A DNA stretch of 12,815 nt from Pullilachnospira_A gallistercoris. Its GTDB lineage: Bacteria > Bacillota > Clostridia > Lachnospirales > Lachnospiraceae. Numbering within the stretch: position 1 is the stretch's first letter; every line of letters begins with the position of its first letter. The stretch lies in assembly GCA_018712125.1 (NCBI GenBank), contig DVHM01000160.1, positions 1-12,815 on the forward strand. The letters are read 5' to 3'. The notes beneath the pieces are model-generated. The model had not been told where the DNA came from. It ran no database searches and saw nothing but the letters and a program-made list of their open reading frames with translations. Positions 6,291 through 12,815 of this stretch are shown here, in pieces. The position numbers and the translations under genes are program-made.

Positions 6291-7772
6291 TTACTCCCCA
6301 ATCACAACCGTTCCGATGGTGTGAGCCGGAGCCTTTACCCGGATGACTTTGCCCTCCAGACGGATGGCGTAGGATCTGTCCTTGTCAGTCTTGTTTAAGA
6401 GGACTGCCACCAGGGATCCATCGGGATTTTTCGCAGCCGTCATCTCGATCGTATCGTCGCATTGGGTGGAGGCGATGCGCACAGCGCCCGGCAGAATGTA
6501 TTTGGAGAAATGCCGGATGTAATCGAAGCTGATGGTCTTGCGGTAGGTGCCGTCCTCGTTTGCCACGATGGGAGCGGCGAAGCCCATGGAAACATGGCGT
6601 GGACCGCCGTTTTTGTCCACACAGATATTCCAGTCGATCCAGCGGTTCATACCGGCGTTCAGATCCCCGATGATGTCGTGGGCGTAAGCGGCGGCATCCT
6701 GATATTCTACGGTCTCAGGCATGGTGCTGTCGCCGGAGAATGCCGCGAACATACCGGCCTGGCCGGGAATATGGAGGGCGCAACACTCACTGGAGATCAG
6801 GGTTTTGCCTGGAAACAGATCGCTGCAGATTTTTACCGCGTCGAAGTGGTCGCCGGAGTACCAGTGGAAGGCGATGCCTCCGATCATCTCGTCGGTCATG
6901 TCGTCGATGATTTCCCGGGCATATTCCAGCACCCGCTCCTTGTTGTGATCCCAGATAAAGATCTTAACCGTATCTGTCAGTCCCGCTTCCTTCATGGCCG
7001 GGTACAGATAATCCCGCAGGAAAGTTTTCTGTTCCTGGGCGGCCCACACGCAGCTGTCCCAGTTGGTGGCGGCTACGGTCTCATTCTGTACCGAGAGCAT
7101 GGTTACCGGCAGACCTTCTTCCAGATACGCCTGGATGTATTTGACCAGATATTTCGCCCAGTCGGGGTAGAATTCCGGTTTCAGGCTGCCGCCGTTGCAC
7201 CGCTGGGGTGTGTCATAGTCCACCTGGGGCATGAGAGAGGAGAGGAAGGAGGAACCGCCGTAGACGGAGGCGTCGTTTTTGGGACGCGCGGGCGGAGTCT
7301 TCCAGGCTGCGGGCGGCGACCAGGGACTGACCAGGATGCTCAGGGGCTCCGGGGCGATCTCCATGGCCTTCTTGATAAAGGGAATCGCGTATTTTTTATC
7401 CCGCTCGATGGTAAAGGTGGCGAGATCCGGATCCGCGATGGGATCGGCCACGGCGGCATATTCCTCCAGGGAGTAGTCGCAGCTGTCCAGGTGCATCCGC
7501 AGGAATTTGTAGCGGCTGCCTTCGGCCGAGAAACACTCGGTGAGAAGCTTGTTCTGGGTTTCCTCATCCATCTGCTGCATCAGGTAGGCCACCGATTCGG
7601 TAATGGCGCCGCCAAATCCCTCGATGGTCTGGTAGGTAATGTCCGGGTAGAGATTGAGGACATTGGACTCCAGATGGGTGGGTTCATCCGCCTCCAGTGT
7701 GACCGGAATGTCGCAGGTTTCCGGATAAGTTTTTCCGTTGGCGGAAAAAGTAATGATCTGTTTTGCTTTCAT
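6291..7772 (-). CDS. GH30-family glycoside hydrolase, leaderless (probably cytosolic)
   Basis: The start is at 7772, where AGGAGG (7779-7784 on the minus strand) lies 6 bp upstream. An in-frame ATG at 7841 overlaps the -10 promoter and is rejected. The 493-residue product has the GH30 (beta/alpha)8 landmarks: QTIEGFGGAITES (about 48-60), SPWSPPAAWK (about 149-158), LSVQNE with the acid/base Glu at about 231, and LISSEC with the nucleophile Glu at about 329. A C-terminal beta-domain ends the protein (about 425-493). GH30 enzymes are retaining and include glucosylceramidases, beta-1,6-glucanases and beta-xylosidases; the exact substrate is not readable. No signal peptide is visible, so it should act on imported oligosaccharides or glycosides. 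It is divergent from an AraC-type regulator, which probably controls it. Confidence 0.9.
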   Translation of the reverse strand: MKAKQIITFSANGKTYPETCDIPVTLEADEPTHLESNVLNLYPDITYQTIEGFGGAITESVAYLMQQMDEETQNKLLTECFSAEGSRYKFLRMHLDSCDYSLEEYAAVADPIADPDLATFTIERDKKYAIPFIKKAMEIAPEPLSILVSPWSPPAAWKTPPARPKNDASVYGGSSFLSSLMPQVDYDTPQRCNGGSLKPEFYPDWAKYLVKYIQAYLEEGLPVTMLSVQNETVAATNWDSCVWAAQEQKTFLRDYLYPAMKEAGLTDTVKIFIWDHNKERVLEYAREIIDDMTDEMIGGIAFHWYSGDHFDAVKICSDLFPGKTLISSECCALHIPGQAGMFAAFSGDSTMPETVEYQDAAAYAHDIIGDLNAGMNRWIDWNICVDKNGGPRHVSMGFAAPIVANEDGTYRKTISFDYIRHFSKYILPGAVRIASTQCDDTIEMTAAKNPDGSLVAVLLNKTDKDRSYAIRLEGKVIRVKAPAHTIGTVVIGE

Positions 7773-7839
7773 ATAAGACCTCCTTTGTCTGTTTTGTGCG
7801 ATGCTGCACGAACCATGGGATATAGGATCCGATGTTTTC

Positions 7840-7848
7840 ATTATAGCA
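7840..7848 (-). promoter_or_regulatory. Extended -10 promoter for the GH30 gene
   Basis: The minus strand reads TGCTATAAT, a perfect extended -10. The -35 position has no good hexamer, so an activator may be needed. Transcription would start near 7832, giving a leader of about 60 nt before ATG 7772. Confidence 0.65.
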
Positions 7849-7910
7849 GCCCTGTCAGAAAATTCTTTTTATATTCAATAAGAGTTTTCCAGAATTCGAT
7901 CAATTAGTGA

Positions 7911-7929
7911 AAAAAATCTTGTATTTTTT
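7911..7929. promoter_or_regulatory. A/T inverted repeat in the GH30/AraC divergent gap
   Basis: AAAAAAT (7911-7917) and ATTTTTT (7923-7929) surround CTTGT in the 210-bp gap between the divergent GH30 and AraC genes. A poor plus-strand promoter candidate, TTGTAT (7919-7924) then TATTTT (7942-7947) at 17 bp, overlaps it. Regulatory role is inferred from position only. Confidence 0.25.
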
Positions 7930-7982
7930 CCAGTTTTCATTTATTTTTAAGGAACGAAAGGGGCAGAGGAGGGAGGCGTATC

Positions 7983-9107
7983 TTGAGCATGGCGGCAGAA
8001 GAAAAGAGAACTGGGAAAGGCATAGATGGGAGAGAAAGAGAGGGAAAAGGCAGAGATGGCCATCAGGCCGGTTACTATGAGATTGCCATGAATGGCCGTT
8101 ATCTCTCCCAGATGCCGGCGGCGGCGCTGGCGGGAAATGTGATTTACAACCGGATGCACTGGCATGAGCATCTGGAGGTTATGTGCTGTCTGAAGGGAAG
8201 TTTTTCCCTTCGGGCAGGCGGGGAGATTCTGCGCCTTTCGGAGGGAGATTTCGCGGCCATCAACCCGGAAGTGCCCCACGAGATTTTTGACGGGAAGGAA
8301 GATGGATTGCAGATTATCTATTCTGTGGATGCCAGGTTCCTGCGGAAAAAGGATACGGAGCGGTATCAGTTTGCCACTGTCGGAGACAATGCCCTGCCGG
8401 CAGACTGCCCGGAGGCGAAGGCCTTTCGCAAAAGTGTCGGCCGGATCGCCTGGATAACCACGCCCGAACGGGACGTGCTGGAGGCGCATATCCGGAAGTG
8501 GGAGAAGTCGGAAGATCTGTCCGGGCAGGAAATCTTTTTCCCCAGGGAGGAGGACTGGTATGCCTACCAGCGGGAGGTGTACGAGAGTCTCTGGTGCCTG
8601 GCCCGGCACAAAAGCGATCAGGGGCGGGAGGCGGAGCGCCGGGAGGGACAGGAGCAGTTTTACCGCTGTGTGCAGATGATCCATCGGCAGTATGGAGCCA
8701 GGATGGATGCAGGCTCTTTAAGCGCAGCCCTCGGACTCAGCGAGCCCACCATTTACCGCATGTTCCGCAAATATCTGGGGATGAGTCTGAACAGCTATAT
8801 TCGTCTGGTAAGGCTCCGCAGCGCGCAGAATCTGCTGGAGGGGACGGACCGGGAGATCACGGAGATCGCCTACACCTGCGGGTTTGGCAGTCTCAGCAAT
8901 TTTTACCGGGTTTTTCAGGATCTGACAGGACAGAGCCCGGGGGAATACCGCAGGCAGCGGAGGCCGCCGACGCCGGAACGGGTTGGTATGCAGCAGGATG
9001 TTATGGGAATGAACCGGTTTCAGTCTTTTTTTGAGCTTCCCTACACCAGGGATGATCTGCTTGCTTTCGGAGCCTGTCAGGCAAAGCGCCGGGAACAAAA
9101 TGTTTGA
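7983..9107 (+). CDS. AraC-family transcriptional regulator with N-terminal cupin
   Basis: TTG 7983 is 6 bp from GGGAGG (7971-7976); ATG 7989, two codons later, is a possible alternative. The 374-residue product begins with a purine-rich, charged tail (about 1-28). A cupin-type sensor follows: MHWHEHLEVM (about 58-67), EGDFAAINPEVPHEIF (about 87-102). A linker (about 160-225) leads to the double helix-turn-helix DNA-binding domain (about 228-325), with SLSAALGLSEPTIYRMFRKY in the first motif and ITEIAYTCGFGSLSNFYRVF in the second. A tail of about 45 residues follows this domain, which is usually C-terminal. Family members sense a sugar or its derivative and activate catabolic genes. It lies between the divergent GH30 gene and the GH3-pgmB pair, so both are likely targets. 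Confidence 0.9.
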   Translation: MSMAAEEKRTGKGIDGREREGKGRDGHQAGYYEIAMNGRYLSQMPAAALAGNVIYNRMHWHEHLEVMCCLKGSFSLRAGGEILRLSEGDFAAINPEVPHEIFDGKEDGLQIIYSVDARFLRKKDTERYQFATVGDNALPADCPEAKAFRKSVGRIAWITTPERDVLEAHIRKWEKSEDLSGQEIFFPREEDWYAYQREVYESLWCLARHKSDQGREAERREGQEQFYRCVQMIHRQYGARMDAGSLSAALGLSEPTIYRMFRKYLGMSLNSYIRLVRLRSAQNLLEGTDREITEIAYTCGFGSLSNFYRVFQDLTGQSPGEYRRQRRPPTPERVGMQQDVMGMNRFQSFFELPYTRDDLLAFGACQAKRREQNV

Positions 9108-9157
9108 TAGTGTCAAAATTTTGCGGAGATAAAATTTGCAGATCAAACTTACCGCAA
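9102..9157. promoter_or_regulatory. Repeat-rich candidate operator upstream of the GH3 gene
   Basis: Two tandem copies of a related element, AAAATTTTGCGGAGAT (9115-9130) and AAAATTTGCAGAT (9131-9143), lie in direct orientation. They are enclosed by inverted repeats: GTTTGAT (9102-9108) with ATCAAAC (9142-9148), and TTGCGG (9121-9126) with CCGCAA (9152-9157). The set ends just upstream of the -10 motif. Direct repeats abutting the promoter are typical of AraC-family activator sites, and an AraC-family gene ends at 9107. Confidence 0.5.
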
Positions 9158-9161
9158 TATA

Positions 9162-9170
9162 TGGTATGAT
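9162..9170 (+). promoter_or_regulatory. Extended -10 promoter for GH3-pgmB
   Basis: TGGTATGAT fits the TGN extended -10 with one hexamer mismatch. No -35 hexamer is found at 16-18 bp; the closest TTGCAG (9136-9141) is 23 bp away. That supports dependence on an activator at the repeats immediately upstream. ATG 9217 is preceded by GGGAGG (9204-9209). Confidence 0.55.
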
Positions 9171-9216
9171 AAAGCAATAGAAAAACAGAGAAAAATGATA
9201 ATCGGGAGGAAAAGAA

Positions 9217-10974
9217 ATGTCAGTAGATTTAACAGTACCCCCTTTTTGTCTGGACGAGGAGCAGCAGAAATGGGTAACAGATACCCTGGCGTCCATGACG
9301 CTGGAGGAGAAAGTGGGACAACTGTTCTGCCCGGCCATGTCGTCTTTCAGCAAGAAGACCATCAGCCACATGACCGACGATCTCCATATCGGAAGTATCA
9401 TGATCCGCCCCTTCCCGGTCAAGGGGCTGCAGGAGAAGATCCGCTCCCTGCAGAATGCCAGCAAGCTGCCCATGTTGATTTCCGCGAATCTGGAAAACGG
9501 CGGCTGTGGAGCCATCAATGAGGGAACGAATTTTGCCATGCCCATGGGAGCCACAGCCACCGGCGATATGGTAAACGGCTACCGCCTTGGAAAGATCAGC
9601 TGTCAGGAGGCGGCGTCTGTGGGCGTCAACTGGGGATTTGCCCCCATCGTGGACATTGACAACAATTACCGCAATCCGATTACCAACATCCGAGCCTTCA
9701 GCAGTGACAAGGACCAGGTGCTGACCATGGCCAGAGGCTACATCAGGGGAGCGGAGGAGGCTGGTGTGGCGGCAACCATCAAGCATTTTCCGGGAGACGG
9801 CTGCGACGAGAGGGATCAGCATCTGCTGGTTTCCGTCAATGACAGGAGCGCGGAGGAGTGGATGGATTCCTACGGGATGATTTATCAGAATCTGATCCAT
9901 GAGGGAGCCCGTTCCGTGATGATCGGCCACATTGCCCAGCCCGCTATGGCCAGAGCCATCAACCCGGATATTTCGAAAGAGGAGGCGTTTCTCCCGGCGT
10001 CCCAGTCTGAGACGCTTCTGACCGGACTGTTGCGTGAAAAACTCGGATTCAACGGTCTCGTGGTGACGGATTCGACCCTGATGGTGGGGTATATGCAGTG
10101 CATGCCCAGAAGAGCGGCCATCCCCGAATCCATCCGCTGCGGCTGCGATATGATTCTCTTTAACCGCAGCATCGACGAGGATGTGGAGTACATGAAGCAG
10201 GGCATCGCCGACGGCCGGCTTTCCATGGAGCGCGTGGACGAGGCGGTAACCAGAGTGCTGGCCACGAAGGCGGCCCTCAACCTCCATAAGAAAAAACAGG
10301 ACGGCAGCATTGTGCCATCTGTAGATCCCATGTCAATTATAGGCAGCCAGGAGACAAAGGACTGGACGAGGGAGTGTGCCGACAAGGCCATTACTCTGGT
10401 AAAGGACAACCGGCATCTGCTGCCTTTGAGCCCCGGGAAGACCAAACGGATTTACCTGAACGTGATCGAGAACTATGTCTCCAACAAATCTCCCTTCGCG
10501 GCCAATATCAAGGAGCGGCTGGAGAAGGAGGGTTTCGCGGTTACCCTGCGCAAGCGGAAGATGGATCTGAACATGGATCTTCTGAACAAGGGCATCCCCA
10601 CGCCCACGCTGCTGAAGGTCATGAAGGAGATCCAGGCCAACACCCGGGATTTTGTCAGCCAGTACGACATGTGTATGATTGTGCTGAATATGGAGACGGT
10701 TTCCAACGCCACGGTGGTCCGTGTCAACTGGAAGGTCATGTTCGGTCTGGGCAACGATATTCCCTGGTACGCCGGCGAGATGCCGCTGGTGGTTGTCAGC
10801 ACGGCCAACCCCTACCACCTGCTGGACATTCCCATGGCGCACACATATATAAACGCCTATACCGGAACGCAGGTGGTGCTGGACGCGCTGTTTGACAAAC
10901 TCATGGGGCGCAGCGCGTTCAAGGGCGTTTCCCCGGTGGATCCCTTCTGCGGCCACGAGGACACGACGCTGTAG
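9217..10974 (+). CDS. GH3 enzyme of the Asp/His-dyad (NagZ-like) clade; possible beta-glycoside phosphorylase
   Basis: The 585-residue, leaderless product has a GH3 barrel (about 15-355) joined by ITLVKDNRHLLPL (about 392-404) to a second alpha/beta domain (about 405-585). The barrel holds the signature KHFPGDGCDERDQH (189-202), placing the acid/base pair at Asp200-His202, and LVVTDS with the nucleophile Asp285. Beta-glucosidase-type GH3 enzymes use a Glu from the second domain instead. Dyad enzymes include NagZ N-acetylglucosaminidases and, in characterised cases (Nag3, BglP), retaining phosphorylases that form beta-sugar-1-phosphates. The signature lacks the usual NagZ form (FPGHG...DSH). 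The next gene encodes beta-phosphoglucomutase, which makes phosphorolysis of a beta-glucoside plausible; this is inference. Hydrolysis or a GlcNAc substrate remains possible. Confidence 0.88.
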   Translation: MSVDLTVPPFCLDEEQQKWVTDTLASMTLEEKVGQLFCPAMSSFSKKTISHMTDDLHIGSIMIRPFPVKGLQEKIRSLQNASKLPMLISANLENGGCGAINEGTNFAMPMGATATGDMVNGYRLGKISCQEAASVGVNWGFAPIVDIDNNYRNPITNIRAFSSDKDQVLTMARGYIRGAEEAGVAATIKHFPGDGCDERDQHLLVSVNDRSAEEWMDSYGMIYQNLIHEGARSVMIGHIAQPAMARAINPDISKEEAFLPASQSETLLTGLLREKLGFNGLVVTDSTLMVGYMQCMPRRAAIPESIRCGCDMILFNRSIDEDVEYMKQGIADGRLSMERVDEAVTRVLATKAALNLHKKKQDGSIVPSVDPMSIIGSQETKDWTRECADKAITLVKDNRHLLPLSPGKTKRIYLNVIENYVSNKSPFAANIKERLEKEGFAVTLRKRKMDLNMDLLNKGIPTPTLLKVMKEIQANTRDFVSQYDMCMIVLNMETVSNATVVRVNWKVMFGLGNDIPWYAGEMPLVVVSTANPYHLLDIPMAHTYINAYTGTQVVLDALFDKLMGRSAFKGVSPVDPFCGHEDTTL

Positions 10975-10990
10975 AGGCGGAAGCGGAGAG

Positions 10991-11023
10991 GGCAGCGCTG
11001 CCGCATGTCCTGCCGGCGGCAGG
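10991..11023 (+). repeat. Interlocking GC-rich palindromes between GH3 and pgmB genes
   Basis: GGCAGCGCTGCC (10991-11002) is a perfect palindrome. CCTGCCGGCGGCAGG (11009-11023) is a 7-1-7 inverted repeat. Their inner arms also pair with each other (CTGCCGC 10998-11004 with GCGGCAG 11016-11022), so alternative hairpins are possible. No T-run follows, so read-through into pgmB is expected. It could stabilise or separate the two coding sections of one message. Confidence 0.5.
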
Positions 11024-11058
11024 CACTGGGAAAAAGATTGTGTGAGAGGAGAAAACAG

Positions 11059-11694
11059 ATGTACAAGGGCATTATTTTTGATCTGGACGGTGTGATCTGC
11101 TTTACGGATCAGTATCATTATCAGGCGTGGAAGAAACTGGCGGACGAGAGGAGCATTCCCTTTGACGAGGAGATCAATAAGCGCCTCCGTGGCGTCAGCC
11201 GCATGGATAGCCTGGAGATTATCCTGGAAAAGGCTGACCGGACCTACACCGACGAGGAGAAGGAGCAGATGGCGGAGGAGAAGAACGACACCTACCGGGA
11301 ACTTCTGGGGCAGATGAGCCCGGCGGATTTTTCCGACGAGGTGCGGGATACTCTCCGGGAATTGCGAAATCGCGGCTACAAGCTGGCCATCGGATCTTCC
11401 AGCAAGAATACAAAGACGATTCTTGCCCGCATCGGTCTTGGGGATTTCTTTGATGCCATCAGCGACGGTACCAACATTACCCGGTCCAAACCGGATCCGG
11501 AAGTTTTTGCGAAGGCTGCGGAGTTTATCGGGGAGGAGCCAAAGGATTGTCTGGTGGTGGAGGACGCCGACGCCGGGATCGAGGCGGCCTGTGCCGGCGG
11601 ATTTGACAGCGCAGGTATCGGCGACGCGGCGGTCAACCCGAAGGCCACCTACGGTATGAAGAGCTTTTCCGATCTTCTGGAGATTGCGAAGTAA
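11059..11694 (+). CDS. pgmB: Beta-phosphoglucomutase (HAD superfamily)
   Basis: ATG 11059 follows AGAGGAG; an upstream in-frame ATG at 11005 lies in the palindrome region and adds an arginine-rich leader, so it is rejected. The 211-residue product has the full beta-PGM set: FDLDGVI with nucleophile Asp8 and acid/base Asp10, the substrate-gating YHYQAWK (19-25), the cap motif LRGVSRMDS with Arg48, GSSSKN (112-117), SKPDPEVF with Lys144, and the Mg-binding VEDADAG (Glu168, Asp169). Positions agree within one residue with the Lactococcus enzyme as I recall it. The reaction is beta-glucose-1-phosphate to glucose-6-phosphate in the cytoplasm. Usual partners are GH65 phosphorylases; here the neighbour is a GH3 enzyme 84 bp upstream. 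The next regulator gene starts 18 bp downstream. Confidence 0.92.
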   Translation: MYKGIIFDLDGVICFTDQYHYQAWKKLADERSIPFDEEINKRLRGVSRMDSLEIILEKADRTYTDEEKEQMAEEKNDTYRELLGQMSPADFSDEVRDTLRELRNRGYKLAIGSSSKNTKTILARIGLGDFFDAISDGTNITRSKPDPEVFAKAAEFIGEEPKDCLVVEDADAGIEAACAGGFDSAGIGDAAVNPKATYGMKSFSDLLEIAK

Positions 11695-11695
11695 G

Positions 11696-11716
11696 ATGGG
11701 TATGAATTTGGTATGA
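11696..11716 (+). CDS. Possible mini-ORF overlapping the next start (ATGA)
   Basis: ATG 11696, or 11702 in the same frame, opens a 4-6 codon frame whose TGA (11714-11716) overlaps the ATG of the next gene at 11713. The downstream gene has no visible Shine-Dalgarno site, so re-initiation from this tiny frame, or directly from pgmB termination, could drive its translation. It may be chance. Confidence 0.2.
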   Translation: MGMNLV

Positions 11717-12815
11717 AAACAGAGAAGAGCAAAGACAACCGTTTGGTTTTTATCACGGAACTGGTATGGAAAAACTGGCAGGTGCTTCTGTATGCCTTTG
11801 ACCGGGAGGGAAAGACGCTTTCCTTCCCGAGTTTCTGCGCGGAGGCGGAGAAGGCGGTGCTGCCGTCGGATGTGGAGATGTTCTGGAAGGAAAGTCAGGG
11901 ACAGGAGCATCCGATCGTCCATATTGAAAAGCAGGGCAGCATTTACGGCTGGGTGTTCCGGGAGGAGGATACAATCTTTTTTCTGGGACCATTGTGCTCG
12001 GCTCCGTTGTCTTTTGCACAGGAGCGGGGGTTTCTCCATCAGAGGAAGATCCGCCGGAAGGATTTCCCGATTCGGGAATACACGGTTTTGGAGACGTTTC
12101 CGATGGTTTCTATGGTGTATCTGGCGGTTACCGGAAAAGTCTTTGACGAGATGAGCTGGTACGATCAGGCGGAGACATGGAGAAGCCTGGAGCGGGATGA
12201 GGTACAGCGAAGAATACCGTCGGAAGAGGAAAAGGACAGAACACATCTGCCTTATCGTACGGAGCAGGAGTGGTACCGGGGGATACGGGAGGGGAGGAAT
12301 GTTTCTGCAATATTGGAAATGGAGGGGCGGGGATCAGATATCATGGACCATGTAGGCATCCTGGCGGAGGGGGATGCCTTAAAGCAGGTGGAATATACCA
12401 TTGCCGCGCAGATTACCCTGGCAACCCGTGCGGCGATTGATGGCGGCGTGTCCCCGGTCAAGGCTTACGGGATGTCGGATCTTTTTTTTCGGAAACTGGC
12501 CCAGTGCAGTCAGTTGGCGGAGATCATGAGACTGGCCGGTACCGTCCAGGAGAATTTTGCCCGGGCAGTGCGGGAAGCCCAGGCGGAGGCGGAACGGGAT
12601 GTGGATGTGGAGCGATGTAAGGATTATATCGCTTTGCATTTGACAGAAAAGCTCTCCGTGACCCGCATGGCGGAAGAACTGCAAATCAGCTATTCCTATC
12701 TGGCATCCAAGTTTCAGAAAATAACCGGAACCAGCATCAAAAAGTATATTGTCCGGGAAAAGCTGCGGGCAGTAACCAATCAGCTGAAATATTCCGATGC
12801 GAATATTGGAGAGAT
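11713..12815 (+). CDS. AraC-family transcriptional regulator, 3' truncated by the window end
   Basis: The frame from ATG 11713 stays open for 367 codons to the window edge. It starts 18 bp after the pgmB stop, in the same frame, with no clear ribosome site; translational coupling is likely. The N-terminal part (about 1-215) is an unrecognised sensor region with no membrane segment and no cupin histidine motif, unlike the first regulator. A helical linker follows with TRAAIDGGVSPVKAYGMSD (about 240-258), a segment I associate with YesN-like AraC regulators of Clostridia. The DNA-binding domain starts at about 300: CKDYIALHL, then SVTRMAEELQISYSYLASKF (first helix-turn-helix), and YIVREKLRAVTNQLKYSDANIGE, the linker into the second motif, cut off at the edge. 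It probably belongs to the sugar operon, or starts the next locus. Confidence 0.85.
   Translation, partial: MKTEKSKDNRLVFITELVWKNWQVLLYAFDREGKTLSFPSFCAEAEKAVLPSDVEMFWKESQGQEHPIVHIEKQGSIYGWVFREEDTIFFLGPLCSAPLSFAQERGFLHQRKIRRKDFPIREYTVLETFPMVSMVYLAVTGKVFDEMSWYDQAETWRSLERDEVQRRIPSEEEKDRTHLPYRTEQEWYRGIREGRNVSAILEMEGRGSDIMDHVGILAEGDALKQVEYTIAAQITLATRAAIDGGVSPVKAYGMSDLFFRKLAQCSQLAEIMRLAGTVQENFARAVREAQAEAERDVDVERCKDYIALHLTEKLSVTRMAEELQISYSYLASKFQKITGTSIKKYIVREKLRAVTNQLKYSDANIGE

Noticed and set aside
6462..7907. A 481-codon open frame on the plus strand
   Set aside because: Antisense to the GH30 gene, whose catalytic motifs are intact; the product shows no recognisable fold.
9217..10974. Assigning the GH3 enzyme as NagZ in peptidoglycan recycling
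   Set aside because: The dyad is shared, but the signature is not the NagZ form. The context (pgmB, GH30, AraC) points to sugar catabolism, and no muropeptide genes are near. Not fully excluded.
10333..12246. A 637-codon open frame on the minus strand, the longest in the window
   Set aside because: It runs antisense across three recognised plus-strand genes (GH3, pgmB, second AraC). No family motifs; a by-product of GC-rich codon usage on the other strand.

Overview
The window looks like chromosomal DNA of a gut-type Clostridia, most likely Lachnospiraceae. Evidence: fairly GC-rich genes separated by AT-rich gaps, strong AGGAGG ribosome binding sites, TTG starts, TGN-type extended -10 promoters, and families common in that group (DUF815 ATPase, a DUF6483-like protein, Rpn/PDDEXK_2 nuclease, AraC-type sugar regulators). 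Species cannot be assigned. No rRNA, tRNA, CRISPR array, insertion sequence or phage gene was seen.

Left part (1-4830), ordinary chromosomal content: the end of a very acidic, probably extracellular protein (2-439); a single-pass membrane protein (597-1277); a convergent DUF815 AAA+ ATPase (1391-2752, minus) behind a shared bidirectional terminator; a GNAT acetyltransferase and a DUF6483-like protein in tandem (2937-3848); a YbaK/EbsC aminoacyl-tRNA deacylase (3932-4411); and a small coiled-coil protein (4497-4727) closed by a terminator.

Middle (4830-6290): an AT-rich leader of about 350 bp, then an Rpn-family PD-(D/E)XK protein with a tandem 8-residue repeat near its C-terminus, followed by two hairpins between convergent genes.

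Right part (6291-12815), a carbohydrate locus: a leaderless GH30 glycosidase (minus) is divergent from an AraC-family regulator (plus). The regulator is followed by a leaderless GH3 enzyme, a beta-phosphoglucomutase and a second, truncated AraC-family regulator. The GH3 enzyme carries the Asp/His acid-base signature of the NagZ-like GH3 clade. Characterised members of that clade are retaining beta-glycoside phosphorylases that release beta-sugar-1-phosphates. Beta-phosphoglucomutase consumes beta-glucose-1-phosphate. The most interesting reading of the window is therefore a cytosolic phosphorolytic route: beta-glucoside + Pi -> beta-Glc-1-P (GH3) -> Glc-6-P (beta-PGM). GH30 would trim or supply substrates, and AraC-type control would act through a repeat-rich operator just upstream of the GH3 gene. 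No transporter is visible in the window.
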